Shown here in pieces: positions 1 through 13,034 of a DNA stretch of 64,000 bases. Where the stretch lies: NCBI RefSeq assembly GCF_050947335.1, contig NW_027474076.1, positions 28,858 to 92,857 on the forward strand. The letters run 5' to 3'. Numbering within the stretch: the stretch's first letter is position 1; each line of letters opens with the position of its first letter. Under the pieces are notes generated by a model. It saw nothing but the letters and a program-made list of their open reading frames with translations. It was not told the origin of the DNA and did not search any database. The DNA comes from Megachile rotundata. Its lineage: Eukaryota; Arthropoda; Insecta; Hymenoptera; Megachilidae. A program made the position numbers and the translations under genes.

Positions 1-2490
1 TTATGTGATCGATAGAACTACAATTACTACACTTATTACTCTTATTATTATCAATATAACTCATATTATTAGCCATATTATGCTTATATGATCGATAGAC
101 CGACAATTACTATACTCATTTCTCTTATTATTATCAATCTAACTCATATTATTAGCCATATTATGCTTGTATGGTCGATTGAACTACAATTTCTATACTC
201 ATTACTCTTATTATTATCAATTTAACTCATATTATTAGCCATATTATGCTTATATGATCGATAGAACGACAATTACTATACTTATTCCTCTTATTATTAT
301 CAATCTAACTCATATTATTAGCCATATTATGCTTATGTGATCGATAGAACGACAATTACTATACTTATTACTCTCATTATTATCAATCTGACTCATATTA
401 TTAGCCATATTATGCTTATATGATCGATAGAACTACAATTACTATACTTATTACTCTTATTATTATAAATCTAACTCATATTCTTAACCATATTATGCAC
501 ATAGGATTGATAGAACCATAATTACTATACTCATTACTCTTATTATTATCAATCTAACTCATATTATTAGCCATATTATGCTTATATGATCGACAGAACG
601 ACAACTCCTATACTTATTACACTCACAATTATCAATCTAACTCATATTATTAACAATATTATGCAGACATGATCAATAGAACGACAATTACTATACTCAT
701 TACTCTTATTATTATCAGTCTAACTCATATTATTAACCATATTATGCAGATATGATCGATAGAACTACAATTTCTATACTCATTACTCTTATTATTATCA
801 ATCTAACTCATATTGTTAGCCATATTATGCTTATATGATCGATAGAACGACAATTACTATACTCATTACTCTTATTATTATCAATCTAACTCATATTATT
901 AGCCATATTATGCTTATATGATCGATAGACCGACAAATACTATACTTATTACTCTTAATATTATCAATCTAACTCATATTATTAGCCATATTATGCTTAT
1001 ATGATCGATAGAACGACAATTACTATACTTATTCCTCTTATTATTATCAATCTAACTCATATTATTAGCCATATTATGCTTATGTGATCGATAGAACGAC
1101 AATTACTATACTTATTACTCTCATTATTATCAATCTAACTCATATTATTAGCCATATTATGCTTATATGATCGATAGAACTACAATTACTATACTTATTA
1201 CTCTTATTATTATAAATCTAACTCATATTCTTATCCATATTATGCACATAGGATTGATAGAACTACAATTACTATACTCATTACTCTTATTATTATCAAT
1301 CTAACTCATATTATTAGCCATATTATGCTTATATGATCGATAGAACTACAATTACTATACTTATTACTCTTATTATTATAAATCTAACTCATATTCTTAA
1401 CCATATTATGCACATAGGATTGATAGAACTACAATTACTATACTCATTACTCTTATTATTATCAATCTAACTCATATTATTAGCCATATTATGCTTATAT
1501 GATCGACAGAACGACAACTCCTATACTTATTACACTCACAATTATCAATCTAACTCATATTATTAACCATATTATGCAGATATGATCAATAGAACGACAA
1601 TTACTATACTCATTACTCTTATTATTATCAGTCTAACTCATATTATTAACCATATTATGCAGATATGATCGATAGAACTACAATTTCTATACTCATTACT
1701 CTTATTATTATCAATCTAACTCATATTGTTAGCCATATTATGCTTATATGATAGATAGAACGACAATTACTATACTCATTACTCTTATTATTATCAATCT
1801 AACTCATATTATTAGCCATATTGTGCTTATATGATCGATAGAACGACAATTACTATACTCATTACTATTATTATTATCAATTTAACTCATATTATTAGCC
1901 ATATTATGCTTATGTGATCGATAGAACGACAATTACTATACTTATTACTCTCATTATTATCAATCTAACTCATATTATTAGCCATATTATGCTTATATGA
2001 TCGATAGAACTACAATTACTATACTTATTACTCTTATTATTATCAATTTAACTCATATTATTAGCCATATTATGCTTATATGATCGATAGAACGACAATT
2101 ACTATACTTACTACTCTTATTATTATCAATCTAACTCATATTATTAGCCATATTGTGTTTATGTGATGGATAGGACGACAATCACTATACTTATTACTCT
2201 TAATGTTATCAACCTAACTCATATTATCAGCCATATTATGCTTGTATGGTCGATTGAACTACAATTTCTATACTCATTACTCTTATTATTATCAATTTAA
2301 CTCATATTAATAGCCATATTATGCTTATATGATCGATAGAACGACAATTACTTTACTTATTCCTCTTATTATTATCAGTCTAACTCATATTATTAGCCAT
2401 ATTATGCTTATGTGATCGATAGAACGACAATTACTATACTTATTACTCTCATTATTATCAATCTAACTCATATTATTAGCCATATTATGC
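1..2490. repeat. Satellite mosaic, left edge (30 monomers)
   Basis: Monomer order from base 1 begins with a 'tactacac' variant, then a 'gaccgacaattac' variant, J, C, D, E, F, G, H, I, A, L, C, D, E, F, E, F, G, H, I. The C-D-E-F run therefore occurs twice within 1.3 kb, with an extra E-F pair at 1,329-1,494 that looks like a two-monomer duplication. The copy at 1,744 has 'gatagatag' in place of 'gatcgatag', a variant also found at 52,794 and near 60,434, which ties this stretch to the right end of the window. The D copy at 333 carries a private change, 'caatctgac'. Confidence 0.85.
831..913. repeat. Reference monomer (consensus variant A, 83 bp)
   Basis: This copy matches the commonest base at essentially every position and serves as the reference. 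It opens with 'ttatatgatcgatag' (1-15), continues 'aacgacaattactatac' (16-32), 'tcattactc' (33-41), 'ttattattatc' (42-52), 'aatctaactc' (53-62) and ends 'agccatattatgc' (71-83). Composition by hand count is 29 A, 33 T, 15 C and 6 G, so G+C is 25% and C exceeds G on this strand. An 8-base direct repeat, 'catattat', lies at 62-69 and 74-81. It has no run of four or more identical bases. Variable sites cluster at 1-7, 12-20, 25-26, 31-45, 53-57 and 66-73. Confidence 0.95.
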
Positions 2491-5395
2491 TTATATGATC
2501 GATAGAACTACAATTACTATACATATTACTCTTATTATTATAAATCTAACTCATATTCTTAACCATATTATGCACATAGGATTGATAGAACTACAATTAC
2601 TATACTCATTACTCTTATTATTATCAATCTAACTCATATTATTAGCCATATTATGCTTATATGACCGATAGAACGGCAATTACTATACCCATTACTCTTA
2701 TTATTATCAATCTAACTCATATTATTAGCCATATTGTGATTATGCGATCGATAGAACGACAATTACTATACATATTACTCTTATTATTATCAATATAACT
2801 CATATTATTAGCCATGTTATGCTTATATGATCGATAGACCGACAAATACTATACTTATTACTCTTAATATTATCAATCTAACTCATATTACTAGCCATAT
2901 TATGCATATGTGATCGATAGAACGACAATTACTATAAATATTGCTCTTATTATTATCAATCTAACTCATATTATTAGCCATATTATGCTTATATGATCGA
3001 TAGAACGACATTTACTATACTCATTACTCTTATTGTTATCAATCTAACTCATAATATTAGTTATATTATGCTTATATGATCGATAGAACGACAATTACTA
3101 TACTTATTCCTCTTATTATTATCAATCTAACTCATATTATTAGCCACATTATGCTTATGTGATCGATAGAACGAAAATTACTATACTTATTACTCTCATT
3201 ATTATCAATCTAACTCATATTATTAGCCATATTATGCTTATATGATCGATAGAACGACAATTACTATACTTATTCCTCTTATTATTATCAATCTAACTCA
3301 TATTATTAGCCATATTGTGTTTATGTGATCGATAGGACGACAATCACTATACTTATTACTCTTAATATTATCAATCTAACTCATATTATCAGCCATATTA
3401 TGCTTATATGATCGATAGAACTACAATTACTATACTTATTACTCTTAGTATTATAAATCTATCTCATATTCTTAACCATATTATGCACATAGGATTGATA
3501 GAACTACAATTCCTATACTCATTACTCTTATTATTATCAATCTAACTCATATTATTAGCCATATTATGCTTATATGATCGATAGAACGACAATTACTATA
3601 CCCATTACTCTTATTATTATCAATCTAACTCATATTATTAGCCATATTATGCTTATATGATCGATAGAACGACAATTACTATACCCATTACTCTTATTAT
3701 TATCAATCTAACTCATATTATTAGCCATATTATGCTTATATGATCGATAGAACGACAATTACTATACTTATTCCTCTTATTATTATCAATCTAACTCATA
3801 TTATTAGCCATATTATGCTTATGTGATCGATAGAACGACAATTACTATACTTATTACTCTCATTATTATCAATCTAACTCATATTATTAGCCATATTATG
3901 CTTATATGATCGATAGAACTACAATTACTATGCTTATTACTCTTATTATTATAAATCTAACTCATATTCTTATCCATATTATGCACATAGGATTGATAGA
4001 ACTACAATTACTATACTCATTTCTCTTATTATTATCAATCTAACTCATATTATTACGCATATTATGCTTATGTGATCGATAGAACGACAATTACTACACT
4101 TATTACTCTTATTATTATCAATATAACTCATATTATTAGCCATATTATGCTTATATGATCGATAGACCGACAATTACTATACTCATTTCTCTTATTATTA
4201 TCAATCTAACTCATATTATTAGCCATATTATACTTGTATGGTCGATTGAACTACAATTTCTATACTCATTACTCTTATTATTATCAATTTAACTCAAATT
4301 ATTAGCCATATTATGCTTATATGATCGATAGAACGACAATTACTATACTTATTCCTCTTATTATTATCAATCTAACTCATATTATTAGCCATATTATGCT
4401 TATGTGATCGATAGAACGACAATTACTATACTTATTACTCTCATTATTATCAATCTAACTCATATTATTAGCCATATTATGCTTATATGATCGATAGAAC
4501 TACAATTACTATACTTATTACTCTTATTATTATAAATCTAACTCATATTCTTAACCATATTATGCACATAGGATTGATAGAACTACAATTACTATACTCA
4601 TTACTCTTATTGTTATCAATCTAACTCATATTATTAGCCATATTATGCTTATATGATCGACAGAACGACAACTCCTATACTTATTACACTCACAATTATC
4701 AATCTAACTCATATTATTAACCATATTATGCAGACATGATCAATAGAACGACAATTACTATACTCATTACTCTTATTATTATCAGTCTAACTCATATTAT
4801 TAACCATATTATGCAGATATTATCGATAGAACGACAATTACTATACTCATTACTCTTATTATTATCAATCTAACTCATATTATTAGCCATATTATGCTTA
4901 TATGATCGATAGAACGACAATTACTATACCCATTACTCTTATTATTATCAATCTAACTCATATTATTAGCCATATTATGCTTACATGATCGACAGAACGA
5001 CAATTCCTATACTTATTACACTCACTATTATCAATCTAACTCATATTATTAACCATATTATGCAGACATGATCAATAGAACGACAATTACTATACTCATT
5101 TCTCTTATTATTATCAATCTAACTCATATTATTAGCCATATTGTGCTTATATGATCGATAGAACGACAATTACTATACTCATTACTATTATTATTATCAA
5201 TCTAACTCATATTATTAGCCATATTATGCTTACATGATCGACAGAACGACAATTCCTATACTTATTACACTCACTATTATCAATCTAACTCATATTATTA
5301 ACCATATTATGCAGACATGATCAATAGAACGACAATTACTATACTCATTTCTCTTATTATTATCAATCTAACTCATATTATTAGCCATATTGTGA
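2491..5395. repeat. Master block X1 (35 monomers)
   Basis: The order is E, F, a 'gaccgatagaacggc' variant, K, L, M, a 'gacatttac' variant ending 'ataatattag' (2,989), then C, D, C, P and on to a 'tactacac' copy (4,068), J with 'caaatt' (4,234), C, D, E, F, G, H, 'agatatt' (4,815), B, G', H. The rare markers 'ataatattag', 'gaacgaaaatt' and 'ctcaaattatt' recur in the same order near 53.9-54.8 kb and 61.4-62.7 kb. Relative to the copy at 60,930 it contains three additional monomers at 5,147-5,395, an A/G'/H set that repeats the neighbouring G'-H pair. It appears to be the fullest copy of this block in view. Confidence 0.85.
4068..5063. repeat. 12-monomer segment repeated 34 monomers downstream
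   Basis: This 996-bp segment runs from the 'tactacac' monomer through J with 'caaatt', C, D, E, F, G, H and B to G'. The same order recurs at 6,891-7,886, a spacing of 2,823 bp, which is 34 monomers plus the single extra base of the 84-bp monomer at 5,728. Differences seen include 'cttattgttatc' here against 'ctcatattattatc' there in the F copy, and 'agatattatc' here against 'agatatgatc' there. The marker 'ctcaaattatt' is shared by both and occurs elsewhere only in the matching copies near 54.8 and 62.7 kb. Confidence 0.85.
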
Positions 5396-6226
5396 TTATG
5401 CGATCGATAGAACGACAATTACTATACTTATTACTCTTATTATTATCAATATAACTCATATTATTAGCCACATTATGCTTATATGATCGATAGACCGACA
5501 AATACTATACTTATTACTCTTAATATTATCAATCTAACTCATATTACTAGCCATATTATGCATATGTGATCGATAGAACGACAATTACTATAAATATTGC
5601 TCTTATTATTATCAATCTAACTCATATTATTAGCCATATTATGCTTATGTGATCGATAGAACGACAATCACTATACGTATTACTCTTATTATTATCAATA
5701 TAACTGATATTAATAGCCATATTATGCTTATATGATCGCTAGACCGACAAATAATATACTTATTAATCTTAATATTATCAAACATAACTCATATTATTAA
5801 CCATATTATGCAGATATGATCGATAGAACTACAATTTCTATACTCATTACTCTTATTATTATCAATCTAACTCATATTGTTAGCCATATTATGCTTATAT
5901 GATCGATAGAACGACAATTACTATACTCATTACTCTTATTATTATCAATCTAACTCATATTATTAGCCATATTGTGCTTATATGATCGATAGAACGACAA
6001 TTACTATACCCATTACTATTATTATTATCAATCTAACTCATATTATTAGCCATATTATGCTTACATGATCGACAGAACGACAATTCCTATACTTATTACA
6101 CTCACTATTATCAATCTAACTCATATTATTAACCATATTATGCAGACATGATCAATAGAACGACAATTACTATACTCATTTCTCTTATTATTATCAATAT
6201 AACTCATATTATTAGCCATATTATGC
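5396..6226. repeat. 10-monomer HOR unit K-L-M-N-O-I-A-A-G'-H (831 bp)
   Basis: The order is K (5,396), L, M, N with 'tacgtat' (5,645), 84-bp O (5,728), I (5,812), A, A with preceding 'attgtgc', G' and H. One extra base in O makes the unit 831 rather than 830 bp. The same ten monomers occur twice in tandem at 57,276-58,937, and in part at 7,970, 9,300, 16,690, 45,900 and 63,585. The last monomer (6,144) starts as H but carries 'caatataac', the K-type interior, and is followed by L instead of K, so it looks like an H/K recombinant that removed one monomer. Confidence 0.85.
5728..5811. repeat. 84-bp monomer, variant O
   Basis: The extra base lies in 'caaacataac', which replaces 'caatctaac' at monomer positions 52-60. 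The copy also has 'cgctagaccg', 'aaataatatac' and 'attaatcttaatatt'. Eight further copies with the same insertion lie at 8,302, 9,631, 15,691, 17,019, 46,236, 57,608, 58,439 and 63,917, each 84 bp. Wherever the next monomer is visible it is an 'agatatg' monomer. An O form without the insertion, with 'caatccaac' or 'caatctaac', occurs near 12.6, 28.6, 31.6, 36.5, 44.2 and 49.2 kb. Confidence 0.9.
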
Positions 6227-7637
6227 TTATATGATCGATAGACCGACAAATACTATACTTATTACTCTTAATATTATCAATCTAACTCATATTACTAGCC
6301 ATATTATGCATATGTGATCGATAGAACGACAATTACTATAAATATTGCTCTTATTATTATCAATCTAACTCATATTATTAGCCATATTATGCTTATGTGA
6401 TCGATAGAACGACAATTACTATACTCATTACTCTTATTATTATCAATCTAACTCATATTATTAGCCATATTATACTTATATGATCGATAGAACGACCATT
6501 ACTATACCCATTACTCTTATTATTATCAATCTAACTCATATTATTAGCCATATTATGCTTATATGATCGATAGAACGACAATCACTATACCCATTACTCT
6601 TATTATTATCAATCTAACTCATATTATTAGCCATATTATGCTTATATGATCGATAGAACGACAATTACTATACCCATTACTCTTATTATTATCAATCTAA
6701 CTCATATTATTAGCCATATTATGCTTATATGATCGATAGAACTACAATTACTATACTTATTACTCTTATTATTATAAATCTAACTCATATTCTTATCCAT
6801 ATTATGCACATAGGATTGATAGAACTACAATTACTATACTCATTACTCTTATTATTATCAATCTAACTCATATTATTACGCATATTATGCTTATGTGATC
6901 GATAGAACGACAATTACTACACTTATTACTCTTATTATTATCAATATAACTCATATTATTAGCCATATTATGCTTATATGATCGATAGACCGACAATTAC
7001 TATACTCATTTCTCTTATTATTATCAATCTAACTCATATTATTAGCCATATTATGCTTGTATGGTCGATTGAACTACAATTTCTATACTCATTACTCTTA
7101 TTATTATCAATTTAACTCAAATTATTAGCCATATTATGCTTATATGATCGATAGAACGACAATTACTATACTTATTCCTCTTATTATTATCAATCTAACT
7201 CATATTATTAGCCATATTATGCTTATGTGATCGATAGAACGACAATTACTATACTTATTACTCTCATTATTATCAATCTAACTCATATTATTAGCCATAT
7301 TATGCTTATATGATCGATAGAACTACAATTACTATACTTATTACTCTTATTATTATAAATCTAACTCATATTCTTAACCATATTATGCACATAGGATTGA
7401 TAGAACTACAATTACTATACTCATTACTCATATTATTATCAATCTAACTCATATTATTAGCCATATTATGCTTATATGATCGACAGAACGACAACTCCTA
7501 TACTTATTACACTCACAATTATCAATCTAACTCATATTATTAACCATATTATGCAGACATGATCAATAGAACGACAATTACTATACTCATTACTCTTATT
7601 ATTATCAGTCTAACTCATATTATTAACCATATTATGC
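6227..7637. repeat. Satellite mosaic (17 monomers) linking two HOR blocks
   Basis: The order is L, M, an A copy with 'ttatgtg' start, three B copies (the first preceded by 'attatac'), E with 'cttatcc', F ending 'attacgcat', then the 'tactacac' copy at 6,891 and J, C, D, E, F, G, H. The L-M-A-B-B-B-E-F run recurs at 55,533-56,196 and 58,938-59,601, where the 'tactacac' copy follows only in the second case. This is the join between the 10-monomer HOR and the master block. Confidence 0.85.
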
Positions 7638-8301
7638 AGATATGATCGATAGAACGACAATTACTATACTCATTACTCTTATTATTATCAATCTAACTCA
7701 TATTATTAGCCATATTATGCTTATATGATCGATAGAACGACAATTACTATACCCATTACTCTTATTATTATCGATCTAACTCATATTATTAGCCATATTA
7801 TGCTTACATGATCGACAGAACGACAATTCCTATACTTATTACACTCACTATTATCAATCTAACTCATATTATTAACCATATTATGCAGACATGATCAATA
7901 GAACGACAATTACTATACTCATTTCTCTTATTATTACCAATCTAACTCATATTATTAGCCATATTGTGATTATGCGATCGATAGAACGACAATTACTATA
8001 CTTATTACTCTTATTATTATCAATATAACTCATATTATTAGCCACATTATGCTTATATGATCGATAGACCGACAAATACTATACTTATTACTCTTAATAT
8101 TATCAATCTAACTCATATTACTAGCCATATTATGCATATGTGATCGATAGAACGACAATTACTATAAATATTGCTCTTATTATTATCAATCTAACTCATA
8201 TTATTAGCCATATTATGCTTATGTGATCGATAGAACGACAATTACTATACTTATTATTCTTATTTTTATCAATCTAACTCATATTATTATCCATATTATG
8301 C

Positions 8302-8385
8302 TTATATGATCGCTAGACCGACAAATAATATACTTATTAATCTTAATATTATCAAACATAACTCATATTATTAACCATATTATGC
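8302..8385. repeat. 84-bp monomer, variant O
   Basis: It carries the 'caaacataac' insertion and follows a 'ttatgtg' monomer with 'ttattattcttattttt' and 'attattatcc', a context found only here and at 15,691. The next monomer is I ('agatatg'). Confidence 0.9.
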
Positions 8386-9630
8386 AGATATGATCGATAG
8401 AACTACAATTTCTATACTCATTACTCTTATTATTATCAATCTAACTCATATTATTAGCCATATTATACTTATATGATCGATAGAACGACAATTACTATAC
8501 CCATTACTCTTATTATTATCAATCTAACTCATATTATTAGCCATATTATGCTTATATGATCGATAGCACGACAATTACTATACTTATTACACTCACTATT
8601 ATCAATCAAACTCATATTATTAGCCATATTATGCTTAAGTGATCGATAGAACGACAATTACTATACTTATTACTCTTATTATTATCAATCTAACTCATAT
8701 TATTAGGCATATTATGCTTATATGATCGATAGAACGACAATTACTATACTCATTACTCTTATTATTATCAATTTAACTCATATTATTAGCCATATTATGC
8801 TTATATGATCGATAAAACGACAATTACTATACTTATTATTCTTATTTTTATCAATCTAACTCATATTATTATCCATATTATGCTTCTTTGATCGATAGAA
8901 CGACAATTACTATACTCATTACTCTTATTATTATCAATCTAACTCATATTATTAACCATATTATGCTTATATGATCGATAGAACTGCAATTACTATTCCT
9001 ATTACACTCACTGTTATCAATCTAACTCATATTATTAACCATATTATGCAAATATGATCGACAGAACGACAATTACTATACTTATTACACTCACTATTAT
9101 CAATCTAACGCATATTATTAACCATATTATGCTTATATGATCGATAGAACGACAATTACTATACTTATTACACTTATTACTATCAATCTAACTCATATTA
9201 TTAGCTATATTATGCTTATATGATCGATAGAACGACAATTACTATACTCATTACTCTTATTAATATCAATCTAACTCATATTATTAGCCATATTGTGATT
9301 ATGCGATCGATAGAACGACAATTACTATACTTATTACTCTTATTATTATCAATATAACTCATATTATTAGCCACATTATGCTTATATGATCGATAGACCG
9401 ACAAATACTATACTTATTACTCTTAATATTATCAATCTAACTCATATTACTAGCCATATTATGCATATGTGATCGATAGAACGACAATTACTATAAATAT
9501 TGCTCTTATTATTATCAATCTAACTCATATTATTAGCCATATTATGCTCATGTGATCGATAGAACGACAATCACTATACTTGTTACTCTTATTATTATCA
9601 ATATAACTGATATTAATAGCCATATTATGC

Positions 9631-9714
9631 TTATATGATCGCTAGACCGACAAATAATATACTTATTAATCTTAATATTATCAAACATAACTCATATTAT
9701 TAACCATATTATGC
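9631..9714. repeat. 84-bp monomer, variant O
   Basis: Same insertion, following an N monomer that ends 'taactgatattaatagcc' and carries 'cttgttactc'. The pair recurs at 16,936-17,102 in the second copy of the dispersed block and again near 46.2 kb. Confidence 0.9.
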
Positions 9715-9963
9715 AGATATGATCGATAGAACTACAATTTCTATACTCATTACTCTTATTATTATCAATCTAACTCATATTGTTAGCCATATTATGCTTA
9801 TATGATCGATAGAACGACAATTACTATACTCATTACTCTTATTATTATCAATCTAACTCATATTATTAGCCATATTGTGCTTATATGATCGATAGAACGA
9901 CAATTACTATACTCATTACTATTATTATTATCAATCTAACTCATATTATTAGCCATATTATGC

Positions 9964-12900
9964 TTACATGATCGACAGAACGACAATTCCTATACTTATT
10001 ACACTCACTATTATCAATCTAACTCATATTATTAACCATATTATGCTGACATGATCAATAGAACGACAATTACTATACTCATTTCTCTTATTATTATCAA
10101 TCTAACTCATATTATTAGCCATATTATGCTTATGTGATCGATAGAACGACAATTACTATACTTATTACTCTCATTATTATGAATCTAACTCATATTATTA
10201 GCCACATTATGCTTATATGATCGATAGAACTACAATTACTATACTTATTACTCTTATTATTATAAATCTAACTCATATTCTTAACCATATTATGCACATA
10301 GGATTGATAGAACTACAATTACTATACTCATTACTCTTATTATTATCAATCTAACTCATATTATTAGCCATATTATGCTTATATGATCGACAGAACGACA
10401 ACTCCTATACTTATTACACTCACAATTATCAATCTAACTCATATTATTAACCATATTATGCAGACATGATCAATAGAACGACAATTACTATTCTCATTAC
10501 TCTTATTATTATCAGTCTAACTCATATTATTAACCATATTATGCAGATATGATCGATAGAACGACAATTACTATACTCATTACTCTTATTATTATCAATC
10601 TAACTCATATTATTAGCCATATTATGCTTATATGATCGATAGAACGACAATTACTATACCCATTACTCTTATTATTATCAATCTAACTCATATTATTGGC
10701 CATATTATGCTTACATGATCGACAGAACGACAATTCCTATACTTATTACACTCACTATTATCAACCTAACTCATATTATTAACCATATTATGCAGACATG
10801 ATCAATAGAACGACAATTACTATACTCATTTCTCTTATTATTACCAATCTAACTCATATTATTAGCCATATTGTTATTATGCGATCGATAGAACGACAAT
10901 TACTATACTTATTACTCTTAATATTATCAATCTAACTCATATTACTAGCCATATTATGCATATGTGATCGATAGAACGACAATTACTATAAATATTGCTC
11001 TTATTATTATCAATCTAACTCATATTATTAGCCATATTATGCTTACATGATCGACACAACGACAATTCCTATATTTATTACACTCACTATTATCAATCTA
11101 ACTCATATTATTAACCATATTATGCAGACGTGATCAATAGAACGACAATTACTCTACTCATTTCTCTTATTATTATCAATCCAACTCATATTATTAGCCA
11201 TATTATGCTTATATGATCGATAGAACGACAATTACTATACTTATTCCTCTTATTATTATCAATCTAACTCGTATTATTAGGCATATTATGCATATGTGAT
11301 CGATAGAACGACAATTACTATAAATATTGCTCTTATTATTATCAATCTAACTCATATTATTAGCCATATTATGCTTATGTGATCGATAGAACGACAATCA
11401 CTATACTTATTACTCTTATTATTATCAATATAACTCATATTATTAGCCATATTATGCTTATATGATCGATAGAACGACAATTACTATACCCATTACTCTT
11501 ATTATTATCAATCTAACTCATATTATTAGCCATATTATGCTTATATGATCGATAGAACGACAATTACTATACTTATTCCTCTTATTATTATCAATCTAAC
11601 TCATATTATTAGCCATATTATGCTTATATGATCGATAGAACGACAATTACTATACACATTACTATTATTATTATCAATCTAACTCATATGATTAGCCATA
11701 TTATGCTTACATGATTGACAGAACGACAATTCCTATATTTATTACACTCACTATTATCAATCTAACTCATATTATTAACCATATTATGCAGACGTGATCA
11801 ATAGAACGACAATTACTCTACTCATTTCTCTTATTATTATCAATCTAACTCATATTATTAGCCATATTATGCTTATATGATCGATAGAACGACAATTACT
11901 ATACTTATTCCTCTTATTGTTATCAATCTAACTCATATTATTACGCATATTATGCTTATGTGATCGATAGAACGACAATTACTATACTTATTCCTCTTAT
12001 TATTATCAATCTAACTCATATTATTAGCCATATTATGCTTATGTGATCGATAGAACGACAATTACTATACTTATTACTCTCATTATTATCAATCTAACTC
12101 ATATTATTAGCCATATTATGCTTATATGATCGATAGAACTACAAGTACTATACTTATTACTCTTATTATTATAAATCTAACTCATATTCTTAACCATATT
12201 ATGCACATAGGATTGATAGAACTACAATTACTATACTCATTACTCTTATTATTATCAATCTAACTCATATTATTATCCATATTATGCTTATATGATCGAT
12301 AGAACGGCAATTACTATACCCATTACTCTTATTATTATCAATCTAACTCATATTATTAGCCATATTATGCTTACATGATCGACAGAACGACAATTCCTCT
12401 ATTTATTACACTCACTATTATCAATCTAACTCATATTATTAACCATATTATGCAGACATGATCAATAGAACGACAATTACTCTACTCATTTCTCTTATTA
12501 TTATCAATCTAACTCATATTATTAGCCATTGTATGCTTATGTGATCGATAGAACGACAATCACTATACTTATTACTCTTATTATTATCAATATAACTCAT
12601 ATTATTAGCCATATTATGCTTATCTGATCGCTAGACCGACAAATACTATACTTATTAATCTTAATATTATCAATCCAACTCATATTATTAACCATATTAT
12701 GCAGATATGATCGATAGAACTACAATTTCTATACTCATTACTCTTATTATTATCAATCTAACTCATATTGTTAGCCATATTATGCTTATATGATCGATAG
12801 AACGACAATTACTATACTCATTACTCCTATTATTATCAATCTAACTCATATTATTAGCCATATTATGCTTATATGATCGATAGAACGACAATTACTATTC

Positions 12901-13034
12901 CCATTACTCTTATTATTATCAATCTAACTCATATTATTAGCCATATTATGCTTATATGATCGATAGAACGACAATTACTATACTTATTCCTCTTATTATT
13001 ATCAATCTAACTCATATTATTAGCCATATTGTGT
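9964..13034. repeat. Satellite mosaic (37 monomers)
   Basis: G' and H are followed by D-E-F-G-H, B, G', H, K and then truncated or recombined versions of the K-L-M run. K at about 10,880 continues as an L-type interior ('cttaatatt') and goes straight to M, so one monomer seems lost. 'gtattattaggc' followed by 'gcatatgtg' (about 11,270) recurs near 18,412 and 40,736. One monomer near 12,530 ends 'agccattgtatgc' in place of 'agccatattatgc', a private change. 'ttatctgatcgctag' near 12,621 is an O copy without the extra base. Confidence 0.8.

Larger units (their letters stand above)
7638..9963. repeat. 28-monomer block, copy 1 of a dispersed duplication
   Basis: This 2,326-bp block recurs at 15,027-17,351, 89 monomers downstream. 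Markers shared only by the two include 'gcttctttgatc' (8,882), 'gatagcacgac', 'ttaagtgatc', 'gaactgcaatt' with 'ctgttatc' and 'ctaacgcat'. It includes two 84-bp O monomers (8,302 and 9,631). Differences seen are 'gataaaacgac' here against a one-base-shorter form at 16,200, 'caatttaac' near 8,770 against 'caatctaac', and 'tcgatctaac' near 7,772 against 'tcaatctaac'. So many shared private changes show recent copying as one segment. It is also the most sequence-diverse stretch of the window. Confidence 0.88.
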
